Part shown: one piece after another, positions 1 to 7,791 of the stretch
Layout: each line of letters starts with the position of its first letter
Numbering within the stretch: the stretch's first letter is position 1
From: an uncultured Prevotella sp.
GTDB taxonomy: Bacteria; Bacteroidota; Bacteroidia; Bacteroidales; Bacteroidaceae
Assembly: GCA_900553285.1 (NCBI GenBank)
Contig: USCX01000014.1
Coordinates: forward strand, 1-21,078
Direction: 5' to 3'
Length of the DNA: 21,078 nt
Program-made: the position numbers and the translations under genes
Notes under the pieces: generated by a model
Seen by the model: only the letters and a program-made list of their open reading frames with translations
Told to the model about the DNA's origin: nothing
Databases searched by the model: none

Positions 1-1
1 C

Positions 2-508
2 CCCCAGCCGGTGAAACGGCTGGGAGCGCTTCGTCATTCTCCCACTTTTCCCCAACCGGTCGAGAAAGCCGCAAGGGCTTATGCCGCCGTCCCTTTTCGC
101 ATATATTGCCCTTCACGCTGTTTCCACGCCCTTAACCTACGAAAAAGACAGCCCTCTCAACCGGCCCGACGGGAAAGACGTGTCACGGCGAAAGGGACGC
201 ATCAGCTTCCCGTCATTCCCGATTCTGGAACGGGGCACCTCGACTTTCGGAAAGGCTACCGGAAAGACGACCATGACAACCTTTCCCGTTACGACGTCCA
301 ATACAGCGAACACACTTCCGACTTCCAACCCCGGTTTCAAACCTCCCCCTCCACGTCTTACCACTTCGACGCCGCGCTGGCCTCGCCCATCGCGGAAGCG
401 CATATGTGGAACGACTACAGGACAGCGGATGGATATAACGGAAAAACCTTAGACGAAATCACTAGAAGAGCACGGGATTGGGCATCATACGCCCCTCATG
501 CGGGCTGA
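2..508 (+). CDS. Possible 3' end of an unrecognised gene, open at the left edge
   Basis: A plus-strand reading frame has no stop from the left edge of the window to a TGA at 506-508. It contains an in-frame GTG at 11, so it could be complete from there or be the C-terminal part of a gene that starts outside. I recognise no domain. The last 80 or so residues are rich in Asp, Tyr, Ser and His, and their codons often end in C or T, which is mildly coding-like. The first half looks like random translation. Two other frames here are also open for 90-120 codons, so the open frame may be chance in GC-richer DNA. If real, it would converge on the ribosomal array. Confidence 0.2.
   Translation, partial: PQPVKRLGALRHSPTFPQPVEKAARAYAAVPFRIYCPSRCFHALNLRKRQPSQPARRERRVTAKGTHQLPVIPDSGTGHLDFRKGYRKDDHDNLSRYDVQYSEHTSDFQPRFQTSPSTSYHFDAALASPIAEAHMWNDYRTADGYNGKTLDEITRRARDWASYAPHAG
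3..24. repeat. Inverted repeat at the left edge
   Basis: CCCAGCCG and CGGCTGGG form a perfect 8-bp stem around a six-base loop (GTGAAA). There is no T-run after it on the plus strand, and the other side is cut off by the window edge. It could be a terminator for minus-strand transcription that continues to the left, but this cannot be tested here. Confidence 0.35.
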
Positions 509-756
509 AAGCGGGCTTGAAATTGAAGAAATGCCAGACAAAATAAGTGTACCGTGCGTTTATCTGTTTCCTTGTTTATACACGAACGGACCATCCGAGA
601 CCTTCTTAATCGCTACGATCATTCAATCAGGAACGGTGACACAATCCCCCACTGTCAACAGAGACACTGCCTACAAAGGGGCACACCGCAACTACCGACC
701 ATCCCAAGTGGAGACACACTAAAAACTGCAAGCGTGACAACCTGTCCACAAACCTG
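509..756. other. Intergenic region downstream of rplQ, no gene seen
   Basis: This stretch has short open frames in two phases, but none has recognisable protein sequence. I see no tRNA-like or CRISPR-like structure. At its left end two near-identical units, GCGGGCTGAAA and GCGGGCTTGAAA (500-522), sit side by side. It probably is the non-coding 3' flank of the ribosomal array, possibly with decayed sequence. Confidence 0.45.
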
Positions 757-793
757 CAAAAACAAGGGCGGCTACCTCGCGGCAGCCGCCCTT
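757..793 (-). terminator. Intrinsic terminator of the ribosomal protein array
   Basis: On the minus strand AAGGGCGGCT and AGCCGCCCTT (764-793) pair over 10 bp. The inner bases extend this by five more pairs, including one G-U, and leave a GCGA loop of the stable GNRA type. The stem is followed by GTTTTT (763-758). It begins 22 nt after the rplQ stop codon and faces the right way to end the whole rpsL-to-rplQ transcript. The plus-strand side lacks a T-run, so it is directional. Confidence 0.9.
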
Positions 794-815
794 ATCAATA
801 AAATATAAGTGTAGA

Positions 816-1322
816 TTATTCTGCTTTTGCGGATTCGCTTTCAACTGCGGGGGCTTCCTCGGTTACGGCCTCAGCAGTATCGTTGGAAGACGCATCTGCG
901 GTAGCCGCAGACTTTTTAGAACGACGCGTACGCGTAGTCTTCTTTTTCGTCTTCGCCATGTTCTCATCATAGTCAACCAACTCTATGAAGCACATGTCAG
1001 CACCATCGCTGGGACGGAAACCGGTCTTGATGATGCGCGTGTAACCACCCGGACGATCAGCAACCTTCACGGATATTTCCTTGAAGAGCTCCGTGACTGC
1101 ATACTTGTCCTGCAAGTAGCTGAACACCACACGACGCGAATTCGTCGTATCATTCTTTGACTTTGTGATCAGGGGCTCAACATACTGCTTCAATGCCTTA
1201 GCCTTAGCGACAGTCGTAGTGATTCTTTTGTGCTTTATCAACGAGCAAGCCATATTGGCTAACATAGCTGCGCGGTGAGAAGCAGTACGACTCAGGTGGT
1301 TGAATTTCTTACCGTGTCTCAT
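816..1322 (-). CDS. rplQ: 50S ribosomal protein L17 (bL17)
   Basis: bL17 is a component of the large subunit near the exit tunnel. The 168-residue product starts MRHGKKFNHLSRTASHRAAM, the family signature, and its conserved core runs to about residue 120. Residues 124-138 are Lys/Arg/Thr-rich and 141-168 are Ala/Glu/Ser-rich, giving a basic-then-acidic tail that E. coli L17 (about 127 residues) lacks. Longer tails are usual in Bacteroidota as far as I recall. It is the last gene of the array, 5 nt after rpoA and directly before the terminator, the same rpoA-rplQ order as in most bacteria. Confidence 0.97.
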   Translation of the reverse strand: MRHGKKFNHLSRTASHRAAMLANMACSLIKHKRITTTVAKAKALKQYVEPLITKSKNDTTNSRRVVFSYLQDKYAVTELFKEISVKVADRPGGYTRIIKTGFRPSDGADMCFIELVDYDENMAKTKKKTTRTRRSKKSAATADASSNDTAEAVTEEAPAVESESAKAE

Positions 1323-1327
1323 TTCTT

Positions 1328-2320
1328 TTAATCTTTGTCTAATTTGTATTTTGAAATGTCGGTTCCAAACGACAGATTCAGACTCTCGAGCAAATCATCA
1401 AGCTCCGTGAGCGATTTCTTGCCGAAATTACGGAACTTCAAGAGATCCGTCTTATTGTACTGAACGAGGTCACCAAGTGTCTCGACATCAGCTGCCTTCA
1501 AACAATTCAGCGCACGAACGGAGAGGTTCATGTCGACCAGTTTCGTTTTAAGCAACTGACGCATATGGAGCACCTCTTCATCAAACTCTTCGTTGTCACC
1601 ATCCGTCGTGTCATCCATTGTGATTTTCTCATCGGAGAACAACATGAAATGATGAATTAAGATTTTTGCTGCCTCTTTCAGCGCTTCTTTCGGGTGTATG
1701 GAACCGTCCGTAGTGACTTCAATCACCAGCTTATCGTAGTCAGTCTTTTGTTCCACGCGATAAGGCTCAACGGTGTATTTGACATTACGGATAGGGGTAT
1801 AAATAGAATCGATAGGAATGACGCTGGCATCAGTACAGAAATCGCGGTTTTCCTCTGCGGGAACATAACCACGCCCTTTGTTGATAGTCAGGTCAATCTG
1901 CATCGTTGCCTTGGAATCTAAATGGCAAATCACTAATTCAGGATTTAACACTTCAAATCCAGTGAGAAACTTGCCAATATCACCGGCGCGAAACTCGGTA
2001 GTGTTGGCGACCGTGATACTGACTTTTTCCGTCTCAAACTCCTCAACGATTTGCTTGAAACGTACTTGTTTTAACTTCAATATAATGTTGGTAACGTCCT
2101 CACGCACTCCCTCTACAGAGGCGAACTCATGCTCTACACCTGCGATGCGGATGGTGTTGATAGCAAAGCCTTCCAATGATGACAGAAGGATACGGCGCAA
2201 GGCATTTCCCACTGTGGTGCCGAAACCCGGCTCCAAGGGACGGAACTCAAACTTTCCGTACTTGGAGTCGTTTTCCAACATAACCACTTTATCAGGTTTT
2301 TGAAATGCTAATATCGCCAT
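1328..2320 (-). CDS. rpoA: DNA-directed RNA polymerase subunit alpha
   Basis: The alpha subunit dimerises to nucleate RNA polymerase assembly and contacts DNA and activators through its C-terminal domain. The 330-residue product has the usual length. The N-terminal domain (about 1-235) includes GNALRRILLSSLEG at 38-51, the dimer and beta-contact region. An acidic linker (about 236-250) leads to the alpha-CTD (about 255-320), where LSVRALNCLKAADVETL at 266-282 contains Arg269 and Asn272, the equivalents of the E. coli DNA-contact residues Arg265 and Asn268. It lies 8 nt after rpsD, so polymerase and ribosome synthesis share a transcript. Confidence 0.98.
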   Translation of the reverse strand: MAILAFQKPDKVVMLENDSKYGKFEFRPLEPGFGTTVGNALRRILLSSLEGFAINTIRIAGVEHEFASVEGVREDVTNIILKLKQVRFKQIVEEFETEKVSITVANTTEFRAGDIGKFLTGFEVLNPELVICHLDSKATMQIDLTINKGRGYVPAEENRDFCTDASVIPIDSIYTPIRNVKYTVEPYRVEQKTDYDKLVIEVTTDGSIHPKEALKEAAKILIHHFMLFSDEKITMDDTTDGDNEEFDEEVLHMRQLLKTKLVDMNLSVRALNCLKAADVETLGDLVQYNKTDLLKFRNFGKKSLTELDDLLESLNLSFGTDISKYKLDKD

Positions 2321-2328
2321 GAATTTAA

Positions 2329-2937
2329 TTAGTTTTTAGAGTATAACTCGACAATCAACTGCTCCTTGATATTTTCAGGGATGTCTGCACGCTCTGGCTT
2401 ATGAAGCAATTTGCCAGATTTTGTAGCTTCGTCCCACTCAATCCAAGGATATTTGCTGTGATTGAAACCGGCCAAGGCGTCTGCTATAACTTCCAAAGAC
2501 TTGGATTTCTCGCGTACACCAACGATCTGACCGGGCTTAACTGCATAAGAGGCGATATTTACAACTTTTCCGTCTACAACTATGTGCTTGTGACTAACCA
2601 ACTGACGGGCAGCTGCACGTGTAGGAGCGATGCCCAAACGATAGACCACATTATCCAGACGGCATTCCAAGTTCTGCAACAGGATCTCACCGGTGATACC
2701 GCTCATACGGGCGGCTTTCTTGAACATATTGCGGAATTGCTTTTCCAGCACACCGTAGGTATACTTTGCCTTCTGCTTTTCTGCAAGCATGACTCCATAC
2801 TCCGACGTTTTACGACGTCGGCCATTACCATGTTGACCAGGAGGGAAGTTGCGCTTTGAGAGAACCTTATCGGGACCAAAAATAGCCTCGCCAAACCTAC
2901 GTGCAATACGCGACTTAGGACCAATATATCTTGCCAT
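2329..2937 (-). CDS. rpsD: 30S ribosomal protein S4 (uS4)
   Basis: S4 is a primary 16S rRNA-binding protein that starts assembly of the small-subunit body. In E. coli it represses translation of its own alpha operon. The 202-residue product begins MARYIGPKSRIARRFGEAIF and has the S4 RNA-binding domain at about 92-155 (CRLDNVVYRLGIAPTRAAAR through the VGVREKSKS segment). The N-terminus has no Cys cluster, so this is the zinc-free form. It sits between rpsK (28 nt) and rpoA (8 nt). I did not find an obvious S4-binding pseudoknot upstream of rpsM. Confidence 0.98.
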   Translation of the reverse strand: MARYIGPKSRIARRFGEAIFGPDKVLSKRNFPPGQHGNGRRRKTSEYGVMLAEKQKAKYTYGVLEKQFRNMFKKAARMSGITGEILLQNLECRLDNVVYRLGIAPTRAAARQLVSHKHIVVDGKVVNIASYAVKPGQIVGVREKSKSLEVIADALAGFNHSKYPWIEWDEATKSGKLLHKPERADIPENIKEQLIVELYSKN

Positions 2938-2965
2938 GTTGTAACTGCGTTTTTACATTGAAAAA

Positions 2966-3355
2966 TTAAACTCTTCTTCTCTTCGGAGGACGACAACCAT
3001 TATGTGGCAGCGGTGTCACGTCAATGATCTCTGTTACCTCGATTCCTGCGCCATGCACGGTACGGATAGCGGATTCTCTGCCATTACCCGGGCCCTTCAC
3101 ATAAGCTTTTACTTTACGCAATCCCAAATCATAAGCCACCTTGGCGCAATCTTGGGCGGCCATCTGGGCTGCATAAGGCGTATTCTTCTTAGAACCGCGG
3201 AAACCCATCTTTCCGGCTGACGACCAAGAGATAACCTGTCCTTCGCTGTTTGCCAACGAAACAATGATATTATTGAAAGAACTATGTATGTGCAACTGAC
3301 CTACAGCGTCAACCTTTACATTGCGCTTTTTTGTTGCTGCTGATTTCTTTGCCAT
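2966..3355 (-). CDS. rpsK: 30S ribosomal protein S11 (uS11)
   Basis: S11 sits on the small-subunit platform beside the 690 and 790 loops of 16S rRNA, near the E-site mRNA. The 129-residue product has the normal length. HIHSSFNNIIVSLAN near residue 22 and the C-terminal PLPHNGCRPPKRRRV are family signatures. The Asn-Gly in PHNG matches the site that forms isoaspartate in E. coli S11, so the same modification is possible here. It follows rpsM by 9 nt and precedes rpsD by 28 nt. Confidence 0.98.
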   Translation of the reverse strand: MAKKSAATKKRNVKVDAVGQLHIHSSFNNIIVSLANSEGQVISWSSAGKMGFRGSKKNTPYAAQMAAQDCAKVAYDLGLRKVKAYVKGPGNGRESAIRTVHGAGIEVTEIIDVTPLPHNGCRPPKRRRV

Positions 3356-3364
3356 ATCTAACTA

Positions 3365-3745
3365 TTATTTGGTAGCTTTCTTCTTATTTGCGACAGTCTT
3401 CTTCTTGCCCTTTCTCGTACGGGCATTGTTCTTCGTACTCTGACCACGAACAGGAAGCCCGTTACGATGGCGCACGCCACGATAACAGCCAATGTCCATG
3501 AGACGTTTGATATTCAACTGAATTTCTGAACGCAAATCACCTTCCACTTTATAACCGTCAGCGATTGCAGCACGTATACTCGCAGCCTGCTCGTCCGTCC
3601 AATCTTTTACTTTGATATCCTTATCAACACCAGCCTTTTCCAGAATCTTTTTGGAACTGCTACGACCGATGCCGAAGATATAAGTCAAGGCAATCTCGCC
3701 TCGCTTATTCTGGGGTAAATCTACACCTACAATTCTTATAGCCAT
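3365..3745 (-). CDS. rpsM: 30S ribosomal protein S13 (uS13)
   Basis: S13 lies in the head of the small subunit, forms bridges to the large subunit and touches the P-site tRNA with its basic C-terminal tail. The 126-residue product starts MAIRIVGVDLPQNKRGEIAL, contains the helix-turn-helix-like YIFGIGRSSSKKIL segment (about 23-36), and has RGVRHRNGLPVRGQSTKNNA at about 89-108. It ends in a Lys-rich tail (GKKKTVANKKKATK). It lies 28 nt after rpmJ and 9 nt before rpsK. Confidence 0.98.
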   Translation of the reverse strand: MAIRIVGVDLPQNKRGEIALTYIFGIGRSSSKKILEKAGVDKDIKVKDWTDEQAASIRAAIADGYKVEGDLRSEIQLNIKRLMDIGCYRGVRHRNGLPVRGQSTKNNARTRKGKKKTVANKKKATK

Positions 3746-3773
3746 AATTTAAACTTTTGCGAAATGGATAAAT

Positions 3774-3890
3774 TTAACCTTGACGCATTTTGTACTTCGG
3801 GTTTTTCTTATTAATCACGTACAAGCGTCCTTTACGGCGAACAATCTTGCAATCTGCGCTGCGCTTTTTTATTGATGCTCTTGTTTTCAT
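3774..3890 (-). CDS. rpmJ: 50S ribosomal protein L36 (bL36), zinc-free form
   Basis: A 38-codon frame translates to MKTRASIKKRSADCKIVRRK followed by GRLYVINKKNPKYKMRQG, which is clearly bL36. L36 is the smallest large-subunit protein and sits at the base of the L7/L12 stalk region. The family zinc ribbon is normally CxxC-x12-C-x4-H. Here only Cys14 remains; the other positions are Ser11, Asn27 and Tyr32, so zinc is not expected to bind. This pattern is, to my knowledge, normal for Bacteroidota. The gene lies between infA (8 nt) and rpsM (28 nt), the usual alpha-operon position. Confidence 0.96.
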   Translation of the reverse strand: MKTRASIKKRSADCKIVRRKGRLYVINKKNPKYKMRQG

Positions 3891-3898
3891 ATATGATT

Positions 3899-4117
3899 TT
3901 ATTTGTATCTAAACACTATCCGACCTTTTGACAAATCGTAGGGACTCATTTCAACCTTTACCTTGTCACCGGGGAGAATTTTGATGTAATGCATCCGCAT
4001 CTTTCCTGAGATGTGAGCAGTTATTTCATGCCCATTTTCAAGTTCAACGCGAAACATCGCATTACTCAATGCCTCTACGATTGTCCCATCTTGTTCTATT
4101 GCTGCTTGCTTAGCCAT
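3899..4117 (-). CDS. infA: Translation initiation factor IF-1
   Basis: IF-1 occupies the A site of the 30S subunit during initiation and works with IF-2 and IF-3. The 72-residue product is the standard length and is a single S1-type OB fold. It starts MAKQAAIEQDGTIVEALSNA and includes FRVELENGHEITAHISGKMR (about 22-41) and the PGDKVKVEMSPYDLSKGRIV segment (about 49-68). The start codon lies 8 nt inside the end of map (4110-4117), which suggests coupled translation. rpmJ follows after 8 nt. Confidence 0.98.
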   Translation of the reverse strand: MAKQAAIEQDGTIVEALSNAMFRVELENGHEITAHISGKMRMHYIKILPGDKVKVEMSPYDLSKGRIVFRYK

Positions 4118-4907
4118 GCTGTTTCTCTAATTCCTTTTCTATAAATTCAAACGACGATAATATATCAACTTTACCATGATGCAAGGCGACAGTATGCTCG
4201 AAATGCGCAGAGAGTTTCTTGTCAAGCGTAATAACTCCCCACTTATCCGGTAACAAACCTACTGCGGGGAGACCTTGAGTTATCATAGGCTCGATGGCAA
4301 TACACATACCATTTTTCAAAAGTAAGCCATTTCCTCTACGCCCGTAATTCGGTACAGGAGGATCCTCATGCATCGAACGGCCAATACCATGCCCGACAAA
4401 CTCACGAACTACCCCATAGCCATTAGTCTCGCAGTAGCTCTGCACCGCATTCCCTACATCTCCCAACCGATGACCAGGGACCGCACTTTCAATGCCTTTG
4501 TATAAAGAGGCCTTTGTCACATCAAGAAGGCGTTTTGCCTCCTGAGAGACTTCACCAACACAGAATGTATAACAAGAGTCACCGTTAAACCCTTCTAACT
4601 CCACACCACAATCAATGGAGAGAATATCCCCCTCGCGCAATGGTATATCATTAGGTATTCCGTGTACTACAACTTCATTAACAGAAGTGCAGATAGATGC
4701 AGGAAAAGCACTGCCATACGGATTGGGAAATCCCTTAAATGTTGGAACTGCACCGTGATCCCGTATGAAAGCCTCAGCAATTCGGTCCAATTCCTTAGTC
4801 GTACAACCAGGATGGACATTCTTTGCTAACTCCGCCAACGTCCTGCTTACAAGGAGATTGGCTTGTCGCATCAATTCAATTTCGTCGTCTGTCTTCAAGT
4901 ATATCAT
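4110..4907 (-). CDS. map: Type I methionine aminopeptidase
   Basis: This cytosolic enzyme removes the initiator methionine from new proteins whose second residue is small. The 265-residue product has the pita-bread fold sequence. The five metal ligands are visible as Asp99 (LSIDCGVELEG), Asp110 (FNGDSCYTF), His173 (EFVGHGIGR), Glu206 (IAIEPMI) and Glu237 (AHFEHTV). His82 in VVVHGIPN matches the catalytic histidine. It lacks an N-terminal zinc-finger extension. It follows secY by 8 nt and overlaps infA by 8 nt. Its place beside ribosomal genes fits its role on emerging chains. Confidence 0.98.
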   Translation of the reverse strand: MIYLKTDDEIELMRQANLLVSRTLAELAKNVHPGCTTKELDRIAEAFIRDHGAVPTFKGFPNPYGSAFPASICTSVNEVVVHGIPNDIPLREGDILSIDCGVELEGFNGDSCYTFCVGEVSQEAKRLLDVTKASLYKGIESAVPGHRLGDVGNAVQSYCETNGYGVVREFVGHGIGRSMHEDPPVPNYGRRGNGLLLKNGMCIAIEPMITQGLPAVGLLPDKWGVITLDKKLSAHFEHTVALHHGKVDILSSFEFIEKELEKQHG

Positions 4908-4915
4908 TACGCAAA

Positions 4916-6262
4916 TTAATACGCTGACACACCACTAGAATGAGAACGAACACGACCTGGTCTCAGAAGGCCATCATAATGACGAACCAACAGATGACTT
5001 TCAACCTGCTGAATTGTATCTAAGACGACACCTACTAAGATCAGCAAAGATGTACCTCCAAAGAACTGCGCAAAACCTTGCTTCACACCGAAGAGACCAG
5101 CAATAGCTGGAAGGATGGCTATGAAGGCGATGAATAATGAACCCGGCAGAGTTATACGCGTCATCACACCATCAAGGTAATCTGCCGTACTCTTTCCGGG
5201 CTTGATTCCTGGAATGAAGCCATTATTCCGCTTCATATCCTCCGCCATCTGCACTGGATTGAGCGTAATAGCCGTATAAAAATAAGTAAACATCACAATC
5301 AAAATGACGAAAACTACATTATACAGAACACTCGTATGATCCATGAATTGACTGAGAAACCATGTACTATTTGCTCCTGCATACTGCGCAAGACTCAAAG
5401 GAATGAACATGATTGCCTGAGCAAAGATGATCGGCATCACATTGGCCGCAAAAAGTTTAATGGGAATGTACTGACGTGCACCACCATACTGTTTGCCACC
5501 TTCAACACGTTTTGCATATTGAACGGGCACTTTTCTCGTCGCTTTAACCAACATGATAGCCAAAGCCATCACAAAGAGCAATGCTATCATCTCCAAAATC
5601 CACTTAACGAGACCGCCACCTTCGACACCGGTCAAATATGAAGCAACGTCTTCAATTATGGCGGACGGCATACGTGCAATGATACCCACCATAATAATTA
5701 AAGACACTCCATTTCCTATACCTTTGTCTGTGATGCGTTCGCCAAGCCAGAGCACGAACATACTGCCGGCTGCTAAAATGATTGTGGACGAAATCATGAA
5801 ACCTAAACCATCTCCAACCAAGAAAGCGCCAGAACCGGCTGTCTGATGCTGCAAGTTGATCAAATAAGTCGGAGCTTGAAAAATCAAAATAGCGATAGTT
5901 AGAAAACGCGTATACTGACTAATTTTACGACGTCCACTTTCCCCCTCACGCTGCATCTTCTGGAAATAAGGTACTGTAACTGCCAACAATTGAATGACAA
6001 TCGATGCCGTAATATATGGCATAATACCTAAAGCAAAGATAGAGGCGTTGGAAAATGCACCACCGGAAAACATATTCAGTAGCGACATCAGACCTTCGCT
6101 GGTTTGAGCTTGAAGCTGCTGTAACCGACGGGGATCAATACCAGGCAAGACAACAAACGAACCGAAACGGTATATCGCGACAAAAAGGAGGGTGATGAGG
6201 ATTCGCGTACGCAAATCCTCAATCCTCCAAATGTTTTTGACTGTCTCGATTATTTTCTTCAT
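4916..6262 (-). CDS. secY: Protein translocase subunit SecY
   Basis: SecY is the inner-membrane channel for secreted and membrane proteins. The 448-residue product has about ten hydrophobic segments, near residues 20-38, 73-97, 118-137, 152-173, 183-197, 217-240, 270-292, 312-332, 371-392 and 402-416. Family motifs include FSGGAFSNASIFALGIMPYI in the plug/TM2 region (66-84) and LGERITDKGIGNGVSLII (173-190). The cytoplasmic loop KRVEGGKQYGGARQYIPIK (251-269) is the ribosome- and SecA-contact region. It follows rplO by 10 nt, the usual end of the spc operon. Confidence 0.98.
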   Translation of the reverse strand: MKKIIETVKNIWRIEDLRTRILITLLFVAIYRFGSFVVLPGIDPRRLQQLQAQTSEGLMSLLNMFSGGAFSNASIFALGIMPYITASIVIQLLAVTVPYFQKMQREGESGRRKISQYTRFLTIAILIFQAPTYLINLQHQTAGSGAFLVGDGLGFMISSTIILAAGSMFVLWLGERITDKGIGNGVSLIIMVGIIARMPSAIIEDVASYLTGVEGGGLVKWILEMIALLFVMALAIMLVKATRKVPVQYAKRVEGGKQYGGARQYIPIKLFAANVMPIIFAQAIMFIPLSLAQYAGANSTWFLSQFMDHTSVLYNVVFVILIVMFTYFYTAITLNPVQMAEDMKRNNGFIPGIKPGKSTADYLDGVMTRITLPGSLFIAFIAILPAIAGLFGVKQGFAQFFGGTSLLILVGVVLDTIQQVESHLLVRHYDGLLRPGRVRSHSSGVSAY

Positions 6263-6272
6263 TGCTGAAGTT

Positions 6273-6719
6273 TTAGAGCGTTACTGCCTTTCCTCCACAG
6301 GCTTCAATCGCAGCTATTGCAGACTTAGAGAATGCATTTGCCTCAACCTCAACCTTGGCTGTCAGCGTTCCACCTCCCAAAATTTTAACAAGATCCTTGC
6401 GCGAAGCAAAACCGGCCTTGCATATATCCAATAATGTGATTTTCTCTATATGCTCTACATCCGCAATCTTCTGAATAATATCAAGATTTACGGGCTTGTA
6501 TTCTACTCGGTTTATATTCTTAAAACCAAATTTCGGCAAGCGACGCTGCAAAGGCATCTGTCCACCTTCAAATCCGATTTTTTTCTTATAACCAGAACGC
6601 TGCTTGGCACCTTTGTGACCACGCGTCGAAGTTCCACCCATACCTGAACCTGGTCCGCGTCCTACTCTTTTACGAGACTTCGTAGATCCATATGCAGGCT
6701 TTAATGTATGTAATTTCAT
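6273..6719 (-). CDS. rplO: 50S ribosomal protein L15 (uL15)
   Basis: L15 is a late-assembly protein of the large subunit with a long basic N-terminal extension that threads through 23S rRNA. The 148-residue product begins MKLHTLKPAYGSTKSRKRVG. It has the Gly/Arg-rich GRGPGSGMGGTSTRGHKGAK segment (about 20-39) and FEGGQMPLQRRLPKFGF (about 50-66), both family signatures. The C-terminal half is the globular domain ending in AIEACGGKAVTL. It follows rpmD by 14 nt and precedes secY by 10 nt. Confidence 0.98.
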   Translation of the reverse strand: MKLHTLKPAYGSTKSRKRVGRGPGSGMGGTSTRGHKGAKQRSGYKKKIGFEGGQMPLQRRLPKFGFKNINRVEYKPVNLDIIQKIADVEHIEKITLLDICKAGFASRKDLVKILGGGTLTAKVEVEANAFSKSAIAAIEACGGKAVTL

Positions 6720-6733
6720 CTTTATTGCTTTGA

Positions 6734-6910
6734 TTAATCAATTACAACTACGAGATGCCTAACTTTATTCACCATGCCTCGGATAGAAGGATTGTCCACC
6801 CGTTCTACGACACGGTTCATTTTTGTCAAACCGAGCGCATCCAAAGTGCGTTTCTGATCTTTGGGGGCACCGATTCGACTCTTGACTTGCTTAATTTTTA
6901 ATGTAGCCAT
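6734..6910 (-). CDS. rpmD: 50S ribosomal protein L30 (uL30)
   Basis: A 58-codon frame fills the gap between rpsE and rplO. It reads MATLKIKQVKSRIGAPKDQK, then RTLDALGLTKMNRVVERVDN and PSIRGMVNKVRHLVVVID, ending in TAA at 6736-6734. The KSRIG...RTLDALGL...NPSIRGMVNKV pattern is diagnostic of bacterial L30, a small two-helix, three-strand protein on 23S rRNA. The order rpsE-rpmD-rplO is the standard spc arrangement. The spacing is 11 nt after rpsE and 14 nt before rplO. Confidence 0.96.
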   Translation of the reverse strand: MATLKIKQVKSRIGAPKDQKRTLDALGLTKMNRVVERVDNPSIRGMVNKVRHLVVVID

Positions 6911-6921
6911 TGAATCTGCTT

Positions 6922-7434
6922 TTATCCTTTAAATACTTTTTCCACCGAAACCCCACGGTGCTCTGCAATTGTATAGGGATCACGCAACTCGCTCAATGCC
7001 AACAACGTAGCTTTAACGAGATTATGTGGATTTGACGAGCCTTTGGACTTTGCTAAAACATTCTTGATTCCTACACTTTCAAGCACAGCACGCATGGCAC
7101 CACCAGCAACGACACCCGTACCTTCTGAGGCAGGGCGAATCATCACTTTTGCACCTCCAAACTTTGCAGTCTGCTCATGAGGAATAGTTCCTTTCAAAAC
7201 AGGAACTTTTATTAAATTCTTCTTCGCAGCTTCCACACCCTTTGCAATTGCAGCGGTAACTTCACCAGCTTTTCCAAGGCCTGTACCAATTACGCCATTG
7301 CCATCTCCAACTACTACGATAGCCGCAAACGTAAAAGTGCGACCACCCTTCGTAACTTTCGTGACACGGTTGATAGCAACCAGTCTATCTTTCAGTTCTT
7401 CTGTATTTGCACTAACTCTGTTTGCCATAACCAT
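6922..7434 (-). CDS. rpsE: 30S ribosomal protein S5 (uS5)
   Basis: S5 supports decoding accuracy and, with S3 and S4, the mRNA entry helicase. The 170-residue product has the double-stranded-RNA-binding N-domain with RVTKVTKGGRTFTFAAIVVV (about 23-42), whose loop is the site of spectinomycin-resistance changes in other bacteria; no deletion is seen there. The C-domain includes GTGVVAGGAMRAVLESVGI and KSKGSSNPHNLVKATLLAL. The ATG at 7434 shares one base with the rplR TAA (TAATG). A second ATG two codons later (7428) is an equally good start by homology. Confidence 0.97.
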   Translation of the reverse strand: MVMANRVSANTEELKDRLVAINRVTKVTKGGRTFTFAAIVVVGDGNGVIGTGLGKAGEVTAAIAKGVEAAKKNLIKVPVLKGTIPHEQTAKFGGAKVMIRPASEGTGVVAGGAMRAVLESVGIKNVLAKSKGSSNPHNLVKATLLALSELRDPYTIAEHRGVSVEKVFKG

Positions 7435-7778
7435 TAAAATTTAAGTCCACCCTTTCGAGCGCCCTCTGCAACCTGTTTTACCCTTCCATGATAGAGATAG
7501 CCGTTGCGGTCAAATACTACACTTTCGATGCCTGCTTCAAGTGCCTTTTTAGCGATCAGCTCACCAACCTTTTCAGCCTGTTCTTGCTTAGGCATAGCTT
7601 CCATTCCAAGAGACGATGCTGACACTAATGTACTTCCAGTCTCATCATTGATAACCTGTACATATATCTGCTTATTACTACGAAAAACAGACATGCGAGG
7701 ACGCTGAGAGGTGCCAGATATCTTATTACGTACGCGATACTTAATCCTTATTCGTCTTTCAACTTTCTTTGTCGTCAT
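7434..7778 (-). CDS. rplR: 50S ribosomal protein L18 (uL18)
   Basis: L18 binds 5S rRNA and, with L5, builds the central protuberance. The 114-residue product starts with a basic arm (TTKKVERRIRIKYRVRNKI). It continues with RPRMSVFRSNKQIYVQVIND (about 27-46), the family signature, and ends YHGRVKQVAEGARKGGLKF, the conserved C-terminal motif. It follows rplF by 13 nt, and its TAA overlaps the rpsE start by one base. Confidence 0.98.
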   Translation of the reverse strand: MTTKKVERRIRIKYRVRNKISGTSQRPRMSVFRSNKQIYVQVINDETGSTLVSASSLGMEAMPKQEQAEKVGELIAKKALEAGIESVVFDRNGYLYHGRVKQVAEGARKGGLKF

Positions 7779-7791
7779 AAACTATCGAATT

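Noticed and set aside
137..403. A minus-strand 88-codon frame near the left edge
   Set aside because: It is Gly/Val/Arg-rich with no recognisable domain and no plausible start signal, and it overlaps other open frames in the same GC-richer stretch.
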